Source of the DNA: Nocardioidaceae bacterium
GTDB taxonomy: Bacteria > Actinomycetota > Actinomycetes > Propionibacteriales > Nocardioidaceae
Assembly: GCA_025927955.1 (NCBI GenBank)
Contig: JAICKK010000011.1
Location: forward strand, 1-39,378
Reading direction: 5' to 3'
DNA: 39,378 bases
Shown: in pieces, positions 6,721 through 17,215 of the stretch
How the letters are laid out: each line of letters starts with the position of its first letter
Numbering within the stretch: the stretch's first letter is position 1
Notes under the pieces: generated by a model
The model's database searches: none
What the model saw: only the letters and a program-made list of their open reading frames with translations
Told to the model about the DNA's origin: nothing
Translations under genes and position numbers: made by a program

Positions 6721-7185
6721 ATGATGAAAGAGGCAGTTGACGCTGCTCTGCCGCCGGTGGGCGCGCTGCTCCGCCGGCCGGCGGTGATCGTGCGTCATGA
6801 GGTGATGGCCGGGCTGCGCGAGGCGGGCTTCCACGACGTGCTGCCGGCGCATCTGGGCGTCTTCCAGCACCCGGGCCCCGACGGCCAGCGTCCCGGGATG
6901 CTGGCCGTCCGGACGCAGGCGTCCAAGCAGGCGATGAACCACCTGCTGCACCAGCTCGAGAGCGGCGGCTACATCGTCCGGGAGGCGCATCCCGACGACC
7001 GCCGCACCCGCGTCGTGCGGCTGACCCAGCGCGGCTGGGACGCCGCCGAGGTCATCGGCCGGACCACCGCGCGGGTCGAGGCGGAGTGGTGGGAGGCGCT
7101 CGGCGAGGAGGTCTACGCCGACCTCTCCCACGCGCTGGCCCGGCTGGAGGACGTCCTGGACAAGCGGCTCAGGGGGCGCGCCTGA
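6721..7185 (+). CDS. MarR-family transcriptional regulator
   Basis: The 154-residue protein has the MarR plan: dimerisation helices at both ends and a central winged helix-turn-helix. The recognition region is MLAVRTQASKQAMNHLLHQLESGGYIVREAHPDDRRTRVVRLTQRG (about 60-105), where PDDRRTRVVRLT is the wing with the usual DxR pattern. The two tandem ATGs (6721, 6724) are both possible; AGGA stands too close to the first, which slightly favours the second. An AT-rich inverted repeat upstream suggests autoregulation. The inducer is unknown. It is followed by a strong hairpin before the leuS leader, so it is its own transcription unit. Confidence 0.9.
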   Translation: MMKEAVDAALPPVGALLRRPAVIVRHEVMAGLREAGFHDVLPAHLGVFQHPGPDGQRPGMLAVRTQASKQAMNHLLHQLESGGYIVREAHPDDRRTRVVRLTQRGWDAAEVIGRTTARVEAEWWEALGEEVYADLSHALARLEDVLDKRLRGRA

Positions 7186-7196
7186 GCCACCTGTCG

Positions 7197-7243
7197 GCAC
7201 CCGCCCGGGGGCCCTGCGCGCGCGCACGGGCCCGGGCGGGTGC
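7197..7243 (+). terminator. Strong GC hairpin after the MarR gene
   Basis: GCACCCGCCCGGG (7197-7209) pairs perfectly with CCCGGGCGGGTGC (7231-7243), and the interior TGCGCG/CGCGCA can extend it. There is no U-tract. This fits the tail-less hairpin terminators common in actinobacteria. It ends only three bases before the putative -10 of the leuS leader. Confidence 0.7.
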
Positions 7244-7245
7244 GC

Positions 7246-7251
7246 TAGTCT
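7246..7251 (+). promoter_or_regulatory. -10 element of the leuS leader transcript
   Basis: TAGTCT is followed after 6 nt by ATG 7258, the first codon of the leader peptide. Transcription would therefore begin at or next to that ATG. No -35 consensus is visible because the preceding bases are the terminator hairpin of the upstream gene. Confidence 0.5.
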
Positions 7252-7257
7252 CGGAGC

Positions 7258-7299
7258 ATGAGCATGCACACGCGACTGCTTCTTGGCCGGCCGCGTTGA
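7258..7299 (+). CDS. Leucine-rich leader peptide of leuS (MSMHTRLLLGRPR)
   Basis: This 13-codon ORF contains three consecutive leucine codons, CTG CTT CTT (7276-7284). CTT is a rare codon in a genome this GC-rich, so charging of its tRNA would be sensitive to leucine supply. The stop TGA is at 7297-7299. If the transcript starts at about 7258 the first ATG is leaderless; alternatively ATG 7264 (MHTRLLLGRPR) has GGAG 7 nt before it. It lies 97 nt before leuS and immediately before mutually exclusive RNA pairings and a U-tailed terminator, which is the textbook layout of ribosome-mediated attenuation. A leader peptide for a leucyl-tRNA synthetase gene makes direct regulatory sense. Confidence 0.8.
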   Translation: MSMHTRLLLGRPR

Positions 7300-7359
7300 C
7301 CGTTGCCCCACCGGGCAGGACGGCGACGCGGCTACCCCTCCTGCGTGAGGGGTTTTTTT
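7290..7359 (+). promoter_or_regulatory. leuS transcription attenuator
   Basis: Two alternative pairings compete. GCCGCGT (7290-7296, the last codons of the leader) can pair with ACGCGGC (7326-7332). GCAGGA (7315-7320) can pair with TCCTGC (7339-7344), which lies in the terminator stem-loop and would break it. GCCC/GGGC (7305-7308/7313-7316) can sequester GCAGGA. Stalling at the Leu codons would cover or free the first segment and shift the balance towards readthrough into leuS when charged tRNA-Leu is scarce. The direction of control is inferred from leader position; the pairings are read directly. Confidence 0.7.
7334..7359 (+). terminator. Intrinsic terminator of the leuS attenuator
   Basis: ACCCCTC (7334-7340), loop CTGCGT, GAGGGGT (7347-7353), giving a 7-bp stem, is followed by an unbroken run of T (7353-7359). 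A T-run this long is very rare in this sequence. It lies 38 nt before the leuS start codon. Confidence 0.9.
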
Positions 7360-7396
7360 GTGCCCGGAAGAGCAGCGACGAGGAAGAGTCGAGAAC

Positions 7397-9913
<2,517 letters not shown>

Positions 9914-9934
9914 GCGCTCGGGTGGGCTCCGGCC

Positions 9935-10579
9935 TCACAGCCCCGCGAGGGCGTCGTCGACGCTGCGGTCGCCGGCGAGCAGGTCGAAGGCCTTGCCGAC
10001 GGTGGCGCCGGTGAGGAGGACCTCGGCCAGCACGGCGGCGACGTCCGCCCGGGTCACCTCGCCCGGGCCCAGCGTGCCGACCCGGACCCGACCGGTCGAG
10101 GGGGCGTCGGTGAGCCGCCCGGGCCGGACGACCGTCCAGTCGAGGTCGCGGGCCATCAGGTCCTCGTCCGCGGCCCTCTTCGCCCGCAGGTAGACCTGGA
10201 ACACGTCGTGGCTGTCCGGGTCCGCACGGTCGGTGCCCATCGCGGAGACCATGACGTACCGCCGGACCCCGGCGCGCTCGGCCGCGTCCGCGAGCAGGAT
10301 CGCCGCCCCCTTGTCGACGGTCTCCTTGCGCGCCGGACCGCTGTCAGGGCCGCCCCCGGCGGCGAAGACGACGGCGTCGGCGCCGCGGACCACGCCGGCC
10401 ACGTCCTCGACGTCGGCGGCCTCGAGGTCCAGCACCACCGCCTGCGCCCCGGCCTGCTGCACGTCGGCGACGTGTGCGGGGTTGCGCACGATGCCGACGG
10501 GGGTGTCGCCGCGCTCGGCGAGCACGCTCTCGAGCAGCAGGGCGACCTTGCCGTGACCTCCGGCGACGACGACGCGCAT
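9935..10579 (-). CDS. NAD(P)H-binding protein, atypical SDR
   Basis: The 214-residue protein begins with a Rossmann loop MRVVVAGGHGKVALLLESVLAERG (GxxGxxA type) and has VVLDLEAADVEDVAGVVRGADAVVFAAG, YVMVSAMGTDRAD and LDWTVVRPGRLTDAP, the pattern of small NmrA/YwnB-like atypical SDRs. It lacks the YxxxK catalytic pair of classical SDRs. Such proteins bind NADP(H) and act as reductases or redox sensors; no substrate can be named. GAGAGGAG lies about 8 nt before ATG 10579. It converges with leuS, 21 bp away, with no obvious shared terminator. Confidence 0.85.
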   Translation of the reverse strand: MRVVVAGGHGKVALLLESVLAERGDTPVGIVRNPAHVADVQQAGAQAVVLDLEAADVEDVAGVVRGADAVVFAAGGGPDSGPARKETVDKGAAILLADAAERAGVRRYVMVSAMGTDRADPDSHDVFQVYLRAKRAADEDLMARDLDWTVVRPGRLTDAPSTGRVRVGTLGPGEVTRADVAAVLAEVLLTGATVGKAFDLLAGDRSVDDALAGL

Positions 10580-10689
10580 GCGGCGGGCTCCTCTCGGACG
10601 ACGGCGGACCGCTCCCCTCGTACCCGTCGGGTGCCCGTCGTACCCATGGGGGACGGTGCGGAGCGGGCGGACGTTGCTGGCCGCGGTAC

Positions 10690-10695
10690 TAGCCT
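10690..10695 (+). promoter_or_regulatory. -10 element of degV (leaderless)
   Basis: TAGCCT is followed by exactly 6 nt and then ATG 10702. There is no Shine-Dalgarno sequence between, so the mRNA probably starts at the initiation codon. Confidence 0.55.
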
Positions 10696-10701
10696 GTCGC
10701 C

Positions 10702-11562
10702 ATGGTCCGCACCGTCGCGCTCGTCACGGACTCGACGGCCCTGCTGCCGGCCGAGACCGCCGCTGCCCGCGACATCACCGTGGTGCCCCTGCAGGTGGTG
10801 GTCGGCTCGCAGGCGTACGACGAGGGGGCCGGCGCGGAGGCCACCCCGGAGACCATCGCCGAGGCGCTGAAGGCGTGGTCGCCGGTGAGCACCTCCCGAC
10901 CCGCGCCGGCGGTGTTCCTCGAGGCGTACGAGCAGGCGGCGCGCAGGGGAGCCGAGGAGGTCCTGTCCATCCACCTGTCGGGCGAGCTGAGCGGGACGTT
11001 CGAGTCGGCCCGGCTCGCGGCCCGCGAAGCGTCGGTCCCCGTCCGCGCCGTCGACACCCGCCAGCTCGGCATGGGGGTCGGCTTCGCGGTGCTCACGGCG
11101 GCCGACGTGCTGGACGACGGCGGGTCGGCGGAGAAGGCCGCCGGGGCCGCGCTGGCGCGCGCGGACGGCACCACCTCGCTGTTCTACGTCGACACCTTGG
11201 AGTACCTGCGCCGCGGTGGGCGCATCGGCGCCGGCGCCGCGCTGCTCGGCTCCGCCCTCGCCATCAAGCCGCTGCTGCAGATCGTGGACGGTCGGGTCGA
11301 CACGGTGGAGAAGGTGCGCACCTCCGCGCGCGCGCTGAGCCGACTGGAGGAGCTGGCGGTCGCGGCGGCCGGGGACCGCCGGGTCGACGTGGCCGTCGCC
11401 CACCTGGCGAGCCCGGACCGGGCAGAGACCCTCGCGACCCGGCTCCGCGGCCGGCTCGCTGCGCAGCTGGGCGACCACGAGGTGTGGGTCGGCCAGGTCG
11501 GCGCCGTGATCGGTGCGCACGTGGGGCCGGGCATGGTGGCCGTGGTCGTCTCCCTGCGCTGA
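10702..11562 (+). CDS. DegV family fatty-acid-binding protein
   Basis: The 286-residue protein has the DegV landmarks: VALVTDSTALLP (5-16), VSTSRPAPAVF (about 61-71), the lipid-contacting HLSGELSGTFESA (about 94-106), VDTRQLGMGVGF, and YLRRGGRIGAGAALLGSALAIKPLLQIVDG (about 169-198). Family members bind a fatty acid between two alpha/beta domains. In Firmicutes the related FakB delivers fatty acids to the kinase FakA; whether the same happens here is unknown, and no fakA-like gene is in the window. It sits at its common actinobacterial position between leuS and comEA and appears leaderless. Confidence 0.92.
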   Translation: MVRTVALVTDSTALLPAETAAARDITVVPLQVVVGSQAYDEGAGAEATPETIAEALKAWSPVSTSRPAPAVFLEAYEQAARRGAEEVLSIHLSGELSGTFESARLAAREASVPVRAVDTRQLGMGVGFAVLTAADVLDDGGSAEKAAGAALARADGTTSLFYVDTLEYLRRGGRIGAGAALLGSALAIKPLLQIVDGRVDTVEKVRTSARALSRLEELAVAAAGDRRVDVAVAHLASPDRAETLATRLRGRLAAQLGDHEVWVGQVGAVIGAHVGPGMVAVVVSLR

Positions 11563-11587
11563 GGCCCGTCGACCGGCCGACCGGGCC
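11563..11587 (+). terminator. Hairpin immediately after degV
   Basis: GGCCCGTCG (11563-11571) pairs with CGACCGGGCC (11578-11587) with one bulged C, directly after the degV stop codon. No T-run follows. Confidence 0.5.
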
Positions 11588-11668
11588 CGATCCGGTCCCC
11601 AGGACCGTCGCGGCGCCGGTCGTCCACAGGCGGCCGCATCGGTCCTTCCGCTGCCGCCAGGGCGCTCC

Positions 11669-11674
11669 TAGCGT
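11669..11674 (+). promoter_or_regulatory. -10 element of comEA (leaderless)
   Basis: TAGCGT is followed by 6 nt and ATG 11681, the same geometry as degV. It would drive the comEA-comEC-holA run. Confidence 0.55.
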
Positions 11675-11680
11675 GCGGTC

Positions 11681-12718
11681 ATGCGCTCACGCAGGTCCTC
11701 CCAGGAGCAGGTCGCCGAGGTGGCACGGCGACGCCTGGAGCTGCTGGGCGCCGAGCTCGCCGAGATCCGTCCCGTCCCCCTCGACCCCCCGAAGCCCCGG
11801 GGGCGGGACGGGTCCGGCGGGCCTGCCCCCGATGTCGACGACGCTCCTGCCCCGTGGGACGACCCGCGAGCGGACCCGGCACCACCGCCGAGACCGGGCC
11901 GGCATGCACACCGCCCGGTCAGCCGCCCCGCGGCTCTCGCCGGCTGGCTGCAGGACCGCCTGCCGCCGACCTTGCAGGGTCGGGTCCAGATGACCGTGGC
12001 GCACCTGGTGGTGGTGGTGCTCGTGCTGCTCGCGGCCGCCGGAGCCACCCTCTGGTGGGTCCGGCGCGCCCAGGGCTCGGTCACGGCGCTGCCGCGGGTG
12101 GTCACCACCGGCTCGCCCCTGGTGCCGGCCACGGCGCAGTCGCCGGCCGCCTCGCCGGTGTCGCCGGGGATGCCCACGGGCACCGCCACCGGCATCCTCA
12201 CGGGCATCCCCACGGGCATCCCCACGGGCGGTCCCGCAGCCTCGGGAGCGGGCGCGGCGGTGTCCCCGGGCGCGCGCGTCGTCGTCGACGTCACCGGCAA
12301 GGTACGCCGCCCGGGGATCGCGACCCTCCCGCCGGGGGCACGCGTGGTCGACGCCCTGCGCGCGGCGGGCGGCGCCCGGCGCGGGGTGTCGCTGGCCTCG
12401 CTCAACCTCGCGCGCGTGCTCGTCGACGGCGAGCAGGTCGTGGTCGGGGTGCGCGGCCCCGCCGGCACGGCTCCCGCCGCGGCGTCGGTCCCGACCGCCT
12501 CCCCCACGGCGGGCGGCACCCCGGTCCCCATGGTCGACATCAACACCGCCACGCAGGCCGAGCTCGAGGCGCTGCCGGGCGTCGGGCCGGTGACCGCCCG
12601 GTCCATCCTCGGGTTCCGCGCCGAGCACGGCACCTTCACCTCGGTCGACGAGCTGCTCGAGGTCTCCGGGATCGGGGACGCCACCCTCGCCAAGATCGCT
12701 CCCTATGTCACCCTCTGA
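11681..12718 (+). CDS. comEA: ComEA-family DNA-binding competence protein
   Basis: The 345-residue protein has a long, charged, Pro-rich cytoplasmic N-terminus (1-100) and one membrane helix (about 106-127). A low-complexity linker follows, including five MPTG-like tetrapeptides coded by 12-bp repeats. Next is an SLBB-type domain (VVVDVTGKVRRPGIATLPPGARVVDALRAAGG, about 204-236) and a C-terminal double helix-hairpin-helix (VDINTATQAELEALPGVGPVTARSILGFR ... VSGIGDATLAKIAPYVTL). ComEA captures double-stranded DNA outside the membrane and hands it to ComEC. The extended N-terminal region is typical of actinobacterial versions rather than of Bacillus ComEA. It is followed by comEC after 9 nt. Confidence 0.93.
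   Translation: MRSRRSSQEQVAEVARRRLELLGAELAEIRPVPLDPPKPRGRDGSGGPAPDVDDAPAPWDDPRADPAPPPRPGRHAHRPVSRPAALAGWLQDRLPPTLQGRVQMTVAHLVVVVLVLLAAAGATLWWVRRAQGSVTALPRVVTTGSPLVPATAQSPAASPVSPGMPTGTATGILTGIPTGIPTGGPAASGAGAAVSPGARVVVDVTGKVRRPGIATLPPGARVVDALRAAGGARRGVSLASLNLARVLVDGEQVVVGVRGPAGTAPAAASVPTASPTAGGTPVPMVDINTATQAELEALPGVGPVTARSILGFRAEHGTFTSVDELLEVSGIGDATLAKIAPYVTL
12170..12229 (+). repeat. 12-bp tandem repeat inside comEA
   Basis: There are five 12-bp units: ATGCCCACGGGC, ACCGCCACCGGC, ATCCTCACGGGC, then ATCCCCACGGGC twice. They encode MPTG-TATG-ILTG-IPTG-IPTG in the linker between the membrane helix and the SLBB domain. The last two are identical, suggesting recent duplication. In-frame changes in copy number would only change linker length. 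Confidence 0.9.
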
Positions 12719-12727
12719 TGCGCGCTG

Positions 12728-15058
12728 ATGGCGCGGACGTCGGACGGCGACCCCGGGGGCCGCCCGGCCGACCTGAGGGCGGTGCTGCTCGCGGTCTCGG
12801 CGTGGGCGGGCTGCCTGGCGGCGTACGGGCTGCCGGCCCCGGCCTGCCTGGCGCTGGTCGCACTGGCCGCACTCGGTGTGCTGCTGCGACGCCGCTCCGG
12901 TCGTCCGGGTCTGGCCGCGGCGGCGTGCCTGACCGTGGCGGCCGTGACCGGCGGGCTGGCGGCGGCCCGCGCGGACGCCGTCCGCAGCAGCCCGGTGGCC
13001 GTGCTCGCGGCCGAGGGGGCCGCCGTGACCCTCACCGCGTCGGTGTCCTCGGACCCCGTGCTGCGGTCCGGCCGGTTCGGCGACTACACGCTGACCCGGG
13101 TGAGCGTCCGCGAGGTCGTCGGACGCGGGGCGCGCTACCGCACCGGGGTGCCGGTGCTCGTCATCGGCGACCGCTCCTGGACCGGGGTGGCCCTCGGCGC
13201 ACGGGTCTCCGCGACCGGGCGGCTCGGTCCCGCGTCCGGTGCCGACCTCGCCGGCGTGCTGTCGACCGGCCGCGCCCCTCGGGTGCTCGACCCCGGCGGA
13301 CGCCTGCTCGACGCTGCCGCCCGGGTCCGCGCCGGCATCCGCAGGGCGGTCGCGCCCGCTCCGCGCGACGCCCGGGCGCTGGTCCCGGCGCTGGTCGTCG
13401 GTGACGACCAGCAGATGTCCGCCGAGGTCTCGCAGGACTTCCGGACCTGCGGGCTCACCCACCTCGCCGCGGTGTCCGGCACCAACCTCACGCTCGTCGT
13501 CGGGTTCCTGGTGCTGCTGGCGCGCTGGGCCGGGGTCCGCGCCCGGGGGCTGACGCTGGTCGGCGTCGTCGGGGTGGGCGGGTTCGTGCTGCTCGCCCGC
13601 CCCGAGCCGAGCGTGCTGCGCGCCGCCGCGATGGGCGCCGTGGGGCTAGCCGGCATGGGAGCCCGCGGCCGCGACCAGGGGCCGCGGGCGCTCGGGGTGG
13701 CGGTCCTGGTGCTGCTGCTGGTGGACCCGTGGCTGGCCGTGTCCGCCGGGTTCCTGCTGTCCTCCCTCGCGACCGCCGGCATCCTGTTCCTGGGGCCGCC
13801 CCTGCGCGACGCCCTGGGCGCGTGGCTGCCGCGGTGGGCCGCCGAGGGCCTGGCGGTGCCGTTCGCCGCCCAGCTGGCCTGCACGCCCGTGGTCGCGGTC
13901 CTGTCGGGTCAGGTCAGCCTGGTGGCGGTGCTGGCCAACCTTCTGGTCGCCGGCGCGGTCGGTCCGGCCACCGTGCTGGGGCTCCTCGGCGGCGTCGTGG
14001 TGCTGGCCGTGCCGGCGCTGGGTCAGGCCTGCGGAGCGCTGGCGGGGCTGTGCGCCTCGTGGATCATCCTGGTCGCCACCCATCTCGCGCGGCTGCCCAC
14101 CGCGGCGCTCGACTGGTCCACGGGGGTGCTGTCGGTCTCGGTGCTGGCAGCGGTGTGCCTGCTGGTGGGGCTGGGCGCCGGGCGGGTGCTGCGCCGCGCC
14201 GGCTGGTCGCTGGCGGTGAGCGTCCTGCTCGTGGTCGTGATGCTGCGTCCGCTGCCGACACCCGGGTGGCCGCCCCGGGACTGGGTGCTGGTGGCCTGCG
14301 ACGTCGGCCAGGGCGACGGGCTGGTCCTCGACGCCGGGCACGGCACCGGCGTCGTGGTCGACACCGGCCCGGACCCGACGGCGATGGACCGCTGCCTGGC
14401 CCGGCTGGGCGTGCGCCTGCTTCCCGTCGTGGTCCTCACCCACTTCCACGCTGACCACATCGACGGGCTGCCCGCGGTGCTGCGCGACCACCGGGTGGGC
14501 GAGGTCGAGGTGACCTCGGTGCAGGTGCCGGCCGGCGGCGCCCGGGACGTCGGGCGCTGGGCGGGCGCCGCCGGCGTCCCGGTCCGCGTCCCGTCGTACG
14601 GCGAGGTGCGGCGCGTCGGCGAGCTCACCTGGCAGGTGGTCGGGCCGGTCCGGCAGCCGGTGCCGGGAGCCGACACGGGCGAGGAGGGCTCGCTCGCCAA
14701 CAACGCCAGCCTGGTGCTGCTCGTCCAGGTGCGCGGCGTGCGCATCCTGATGGGCGGCGACATGGAGCCCGAGGCGCAGGAGGCGTTGGCGCGGTCCCTG
14801 CCCGGTCTGCGGGTCGACGTGCTCAAGGTGCCCCACCACGGCAGCCGCTACCAGGACCCGGAGCTGCTCACCGGCCTCCACGCCCGCCTCGCGGTGGTGT
14901 CGGTGGGCAAGGACAACGACTACGGTCACCCGGCCGGCTCCACGCTGCGGATGCTCCGGCGGGCCGGGATGACCGTGGAGCGGACCGACGAGGACGGCGA
15001 CGTGGCGGTGACGGTGCGCGACGGCCGGCTCGGGGTGCGCGCCGCGCACGGCCCGTGA
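12728..15058 (+). CDS. comEC: ComEC/Rec2 competence DNA channel
   Basis: The 776-residue integral membrane protein should form the channel that moves single-stranded DNA across the cytoplasmic membrane. In order it has N-terminal helices, a soluble OB-like domain (VTLTASVSSDPVLRSGRFGDYTLTRVSV), the competence domain (DFRTCGLTHLAAVSGTNLTLVVGF, then about eight helices), and a C-terminal metallo-beta-lactamase domain. The MBL motif is intact, HFHADH with His572, His574, Asp576 and His577, and is followed by VDVLKVPHHGSRY and VGKDNDYGHPA. Retained metal ligands suggest a working nuclease-like domain. The start is ATG 12728, 9 nt after the comEA stop; an earlier ATG overlapping that stop is out of frame. 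Confidence 0.95.
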   Translation: MARTSDGDPGGRPADLRAVLLAVSAWAGCLAAYGLPAPACLALVALAALGVLLRRRSGRPGLAAAACLTVAAVTGGLAAARADAVRSSPVAVLAAEGAAVTLTASVSSDPVLRSGRFGDYTLTRVSVREVVGRGARYRTGVPVLVIGDRSWTGVALGARVSATGRLGPASGADLAGVLSTGRAPRVLDPGGRLLDAAARVRAGIRRAVAPAPRDARALVPALVVGDDQQMSAEVSQDFRTCGLTHLAAVSGTNLTLVVGFLVLLARWAGVRARGLTLVGVVGVGGFVLLARPEPSVLRAAAMGAVGLAGMGARGRDQGPRALGVAVLVLLLVDPWLAVSAGFLLSSLATAGILFLGPPLRDALGAWLPRWAAEGLAVPFAAQLACTPVVAVLSGQVSLVAVLANLLVAGAVGPATVLGLLGGVVVLAVPALGQACGALAGLCASWIILVATHLARLPTAALDWSTGVLSVSVLAAVCLLVGLGAGRVLRRAGWSLAVSVLLVVVMLRPLPTPGWPPRDWVLVACDVGQGDGLVLDAGHGTGVVVDTGPDPTAMDRCLARLGVRLLPVVVLTHFHADHIDGLPAVLRDHRVGEVEVTSVQVPAGGARDVGRWAGAAGVPVRVPSYGEVRRVGELTWQVVGPVRQPVPGADTGEEGSLANNASLVLLVQVRGVRILMGGDMEPEAQEALARSLPGLRVDVLKVPHHGSRYQDPELLTGLHARLAVVSVGKDNDYGHPAGSTLRMLRRAGMTVERTDEDGDVAVTVRDGRLGVRAAHGP

Positions 15059-15086
15059 GGCCGCCTGTGGCAGGCTGAGGCCCATC

Positions 15087-16070
15087 ATGTCGTCGCTGCA
15101 CGCATCCGACGTCCTCGGTCGTATCCGGCTGGTCACCGGCCCCGAGGAGCTCCTCAACGACCGGTCGGTGGCGGCGGCGACTGCGGCCGTCCGCGCCGCG
15201 GACCCGGAGTCGGAGGTGAGCCAGGCCACCGCCGACCAGGTCACCATGGCGGTGCTCGCCGACCTCGCGTCGCCGTCGCTGTTCTCCTCCGTGAGGTGCG
15301 TGGTCGTGCGCGGGCTCGAGGACCTGCCCGACGACGCCCACGCCGGCCTGCTCGAGTACGCCGCGGCGCCCGCCGAGGATGTCGCGCTGGTGCTGGTGCA
15401 CTCGGGAGGCCAGAAGGGCAGCGGGCTGCTCACCAGGCTGCGCAAGCTGCCGACCGTCAGCGAGGTGAGGTCCGCGCCGCTGCGTCCCTCGGAGCTCACC
15501 CGGTTCGTCTCCGCCGAGGTCCGCAGCCACGGGGGCCGCATCGCGGAGGACGCCGCGGAGCTCCTCGTCCAGGCGGTCGGGCAGGACCTGCGGGCGCTCG
15601 CGGGCGCCGCCGCCCAGCTCGCCAGCGACTTCCCCGGCGAGCCGCTGACCCAGGCGGTCGTGCGTCGGTACTTCGGTGGCCGGGCCGAGGTCAAGTCGTT
15701 CACGATCGCGGATGCGGCCCTGGCCGGCCGCACCGCCACCGCGCTCGAGGAGCTGCGGTGGGCCCTGGACAGCGGGACCCCGAGCGTGCTGGTCACCAGC
15801 GCCTTCGCCAGCGGCCTTCGCGGCCTGGCCCGGGTGGGCTCCGCGCCCAGGGGGACGGCGGACGCCGACCTCGCCCGCCAGGCGGGGGTTCCCCCGTGGA
15901 AGCTCCGCACGATCCGGGAGCAGGCCCGCGGCTGGGACGAGCGCGGGCTGGCCGGCGCCATCAGGGCCGTCGCCCAGGCCGACGCCGACGTGAAGGGCGC
16001 CGCCGGCGACGCGGGCTTCGCGCTGGAGCGGATGGTGCTGGCGGTCACGTCGGCGCGCGTCCGGTCCTGA
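15087..16070 (+). CDS. holA: DNA polymerase III subunit delta
   Basis: The 327-residue clamp-loader subunit opens the beta sliding clamp. It has the RIRLVTGPEELLNDR N-terminal motif, SLFSSVRCVVVRGLEDL (about 63-80), LRKLPTVSEVRSAPLRPSELTRFVSAEV and QDLRALAGAAAQLASDFPGEPLTQAVVRRYFGGRAEVKSFTIADAAL (about 170-220), and a C-terminal helical collar domain. Delta lacks a working ATP site, as expected. It follows comEC by 28 nt on the same strand, the conserved actinobacterial arrangement, so it may share the comEA promoter. CAGGCT 10 nt before the start could also provide a local promoter. Confidence 0.94.
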   Translation: MSSLHASDVLGRIRLVTGPEELLNDRSVAAATAAVRAADPESEVSQATADQVTMAVLADLASPSLFSSVRCVVVRGLEDLPDDAHAGLLEYAAAPAEDVALVLVHSGGQKGSGLLTRLRKLPTVSEVRSAPLRPSELTRFVSAEVRSHGGRIAEDAAELLVQAVGQDLRALAGAAAQLASDFPGEPLTQAVVRRYFGGRAEVKSFTIADAALAGRTATALEELRWALDSGTPSVLVTSAFASGLRGLARVGSAPRGTADADLARQAGVPPWKLRTIREQARGWDERGLAGAIRAVAQADADVKGAAGDAGFALERMVLAVTSARVRS

Positions 16071-16096
16071 CGCCTCGGCGACAAGGCGGGCCCGGC

Positions 16097-16918
16097 TCAC
16101 ACCGGCTGTGCCGACCCGGCCAGGCGCAGGCACCCGCCGAGCGCGAGCACGAACCCGGCCAGCGCCACGAGACCGAACCCGCCGCGGAACCGGTCGCCGA
16201 GGAAGGCCAGCCCGACCGCTCCCGGGACGACGGTCTCGACCACCAGCGCGAGCGCCGTCGCGGTGGTCACCGACCCCTTCGCCAGCGCGCTCGCGTAGCC
16301 GACCGTCGACTGCACGCCGTACCCCGCGATGGACCACAGCGGCGGTCCCGCCAGCACGCGCCACAGCGGATGGGGCACGACCAGGGCGCGCGCGGAGATC
16401 GCCACACCGGCGAACCCGAGACCCGCGGCGACGGCGAGCACGGGGAAGCACCAGCGTGCCCTCCGGCGGGCAGCGGCGAAGGTGACCAGCACCAGCGGGG
16501 CGAGCCCACCGAGCAGGAGCCAGCCTCCGCTGTCGGGAAGCCCGTGCGAGGACCCGGCGGGGGCACTGGTGCCGAGGGCCACCAGGCCGATGGCCAGCGC
16601 GACCAGGGCCACCACCTGCGCACGGGTCAGCCGGGCGCCGAGGAACCCGGCCGCGAGCAGCGCGGTGACGCCGACGCTGGCCGCCACGGTCGTCTGGACC
16701 AGGAACAGCGGGAGCATCCGCAGCGCTGCGAGGGAGGCCACGAACCCGAGCGCGTCCAGTGCCAGCCCGGCGCCGTACCACCGGCCGGCGACCAGTCGGG
16801 TGGGGAGGGGGACCGCAGCGGGAAGGTCCATGGCCCGGCGCACCCCGACGGCCTGGACGACACTGGCGATCCCGTAGCAGACGGCGGCGAGCACGGCCGC
16901 GCCCAGACCCAGGACCAT
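16097..16918 (-). CDS. DMT/EamA-like multi-helix membrane protein
   Basis: The 273-residue protein has about nine to ten hydrophobic helices and almost no soluble loops. The N-terminal helix AAVLAAVCYGIASVVQAVGVRRA and the mid-protein QTTVAASVGVTALLAAGFLGARLTRAQVVALVALAIGLVALG look like one EamA half-repeat; the C-terminal half ends VVPGAVGLAFLGDRFRGGFGLVALAGFVLALGGC. It is probably a small-molecule exporter or flippase of the drug/metabolite transporter superfamily; the substrate is unknown. ATG 16918 is chosen because GGAGGGTGAG precedes it; the frame is open upstream without such support. It converges with holA. Confidence 0.78.
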   Translation of the reverse strand: MVLGLGAAVLAAVCYGIASVVQAVGVRRAMDLPAAVPLPTRLVAGRWYGAGLALDALGFVASLAALRMLPLFLVQTTVAASVGVTALLAAGFLGARLTRAQVVALVALAIGLVALGTSAPAGSSHGLPDSGGWLLLGGLAPLVLVTFAAARRRARWCFPVLAVAAGLGFAGVAISARALVVPHPLWRVLAGPPLWSIAGYGVQSTVGYASALAKGSVTTATALALVVETVVPGAVGLAFLGDRFRGGFGLVALAGFVLALGGCLRLAGSAQPV

Positions 16919-17215
16919 GCTCACCCTCCATGCCGCTGGTCGCCGCAAGGCGTCCACGGCGTCGCACGCTCGTCGTCACCTACAGGACACTGCGAGTCTG
17001 CGCCCACCCGGCACCGGCGCGAAGCGCCTCGGGGAAAGCGCGGCCAACGTTAAGCCACCTCACAGCCAGCGCGGCTACCTTCGCCGGAGAAGGCGAGGAC
17101 ACCACGGGAAGGGAGCCGAGCGATCACCTTCCTCACGCGACCGCCCCCGGTCAGAGGCAGGCTCACCGCACCGACCAGGCACCTGGACTGGGCGCCGCGG
17201 TGGGTCGCGCGCGCC

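Noticed and set aside
7258-7396. T-box riboswitch for leuS
   Set aside because: I found no T-box antiterminator bulge sequence or Stem I features, and the region is too short. A leader ORF with Leu codons explains it better.
13646-16084. Minus-strand open frame of about 800 codons opposite comEC and holA
   Set aside because: It is antisense to two recognisable genes and has no domain or start signals.
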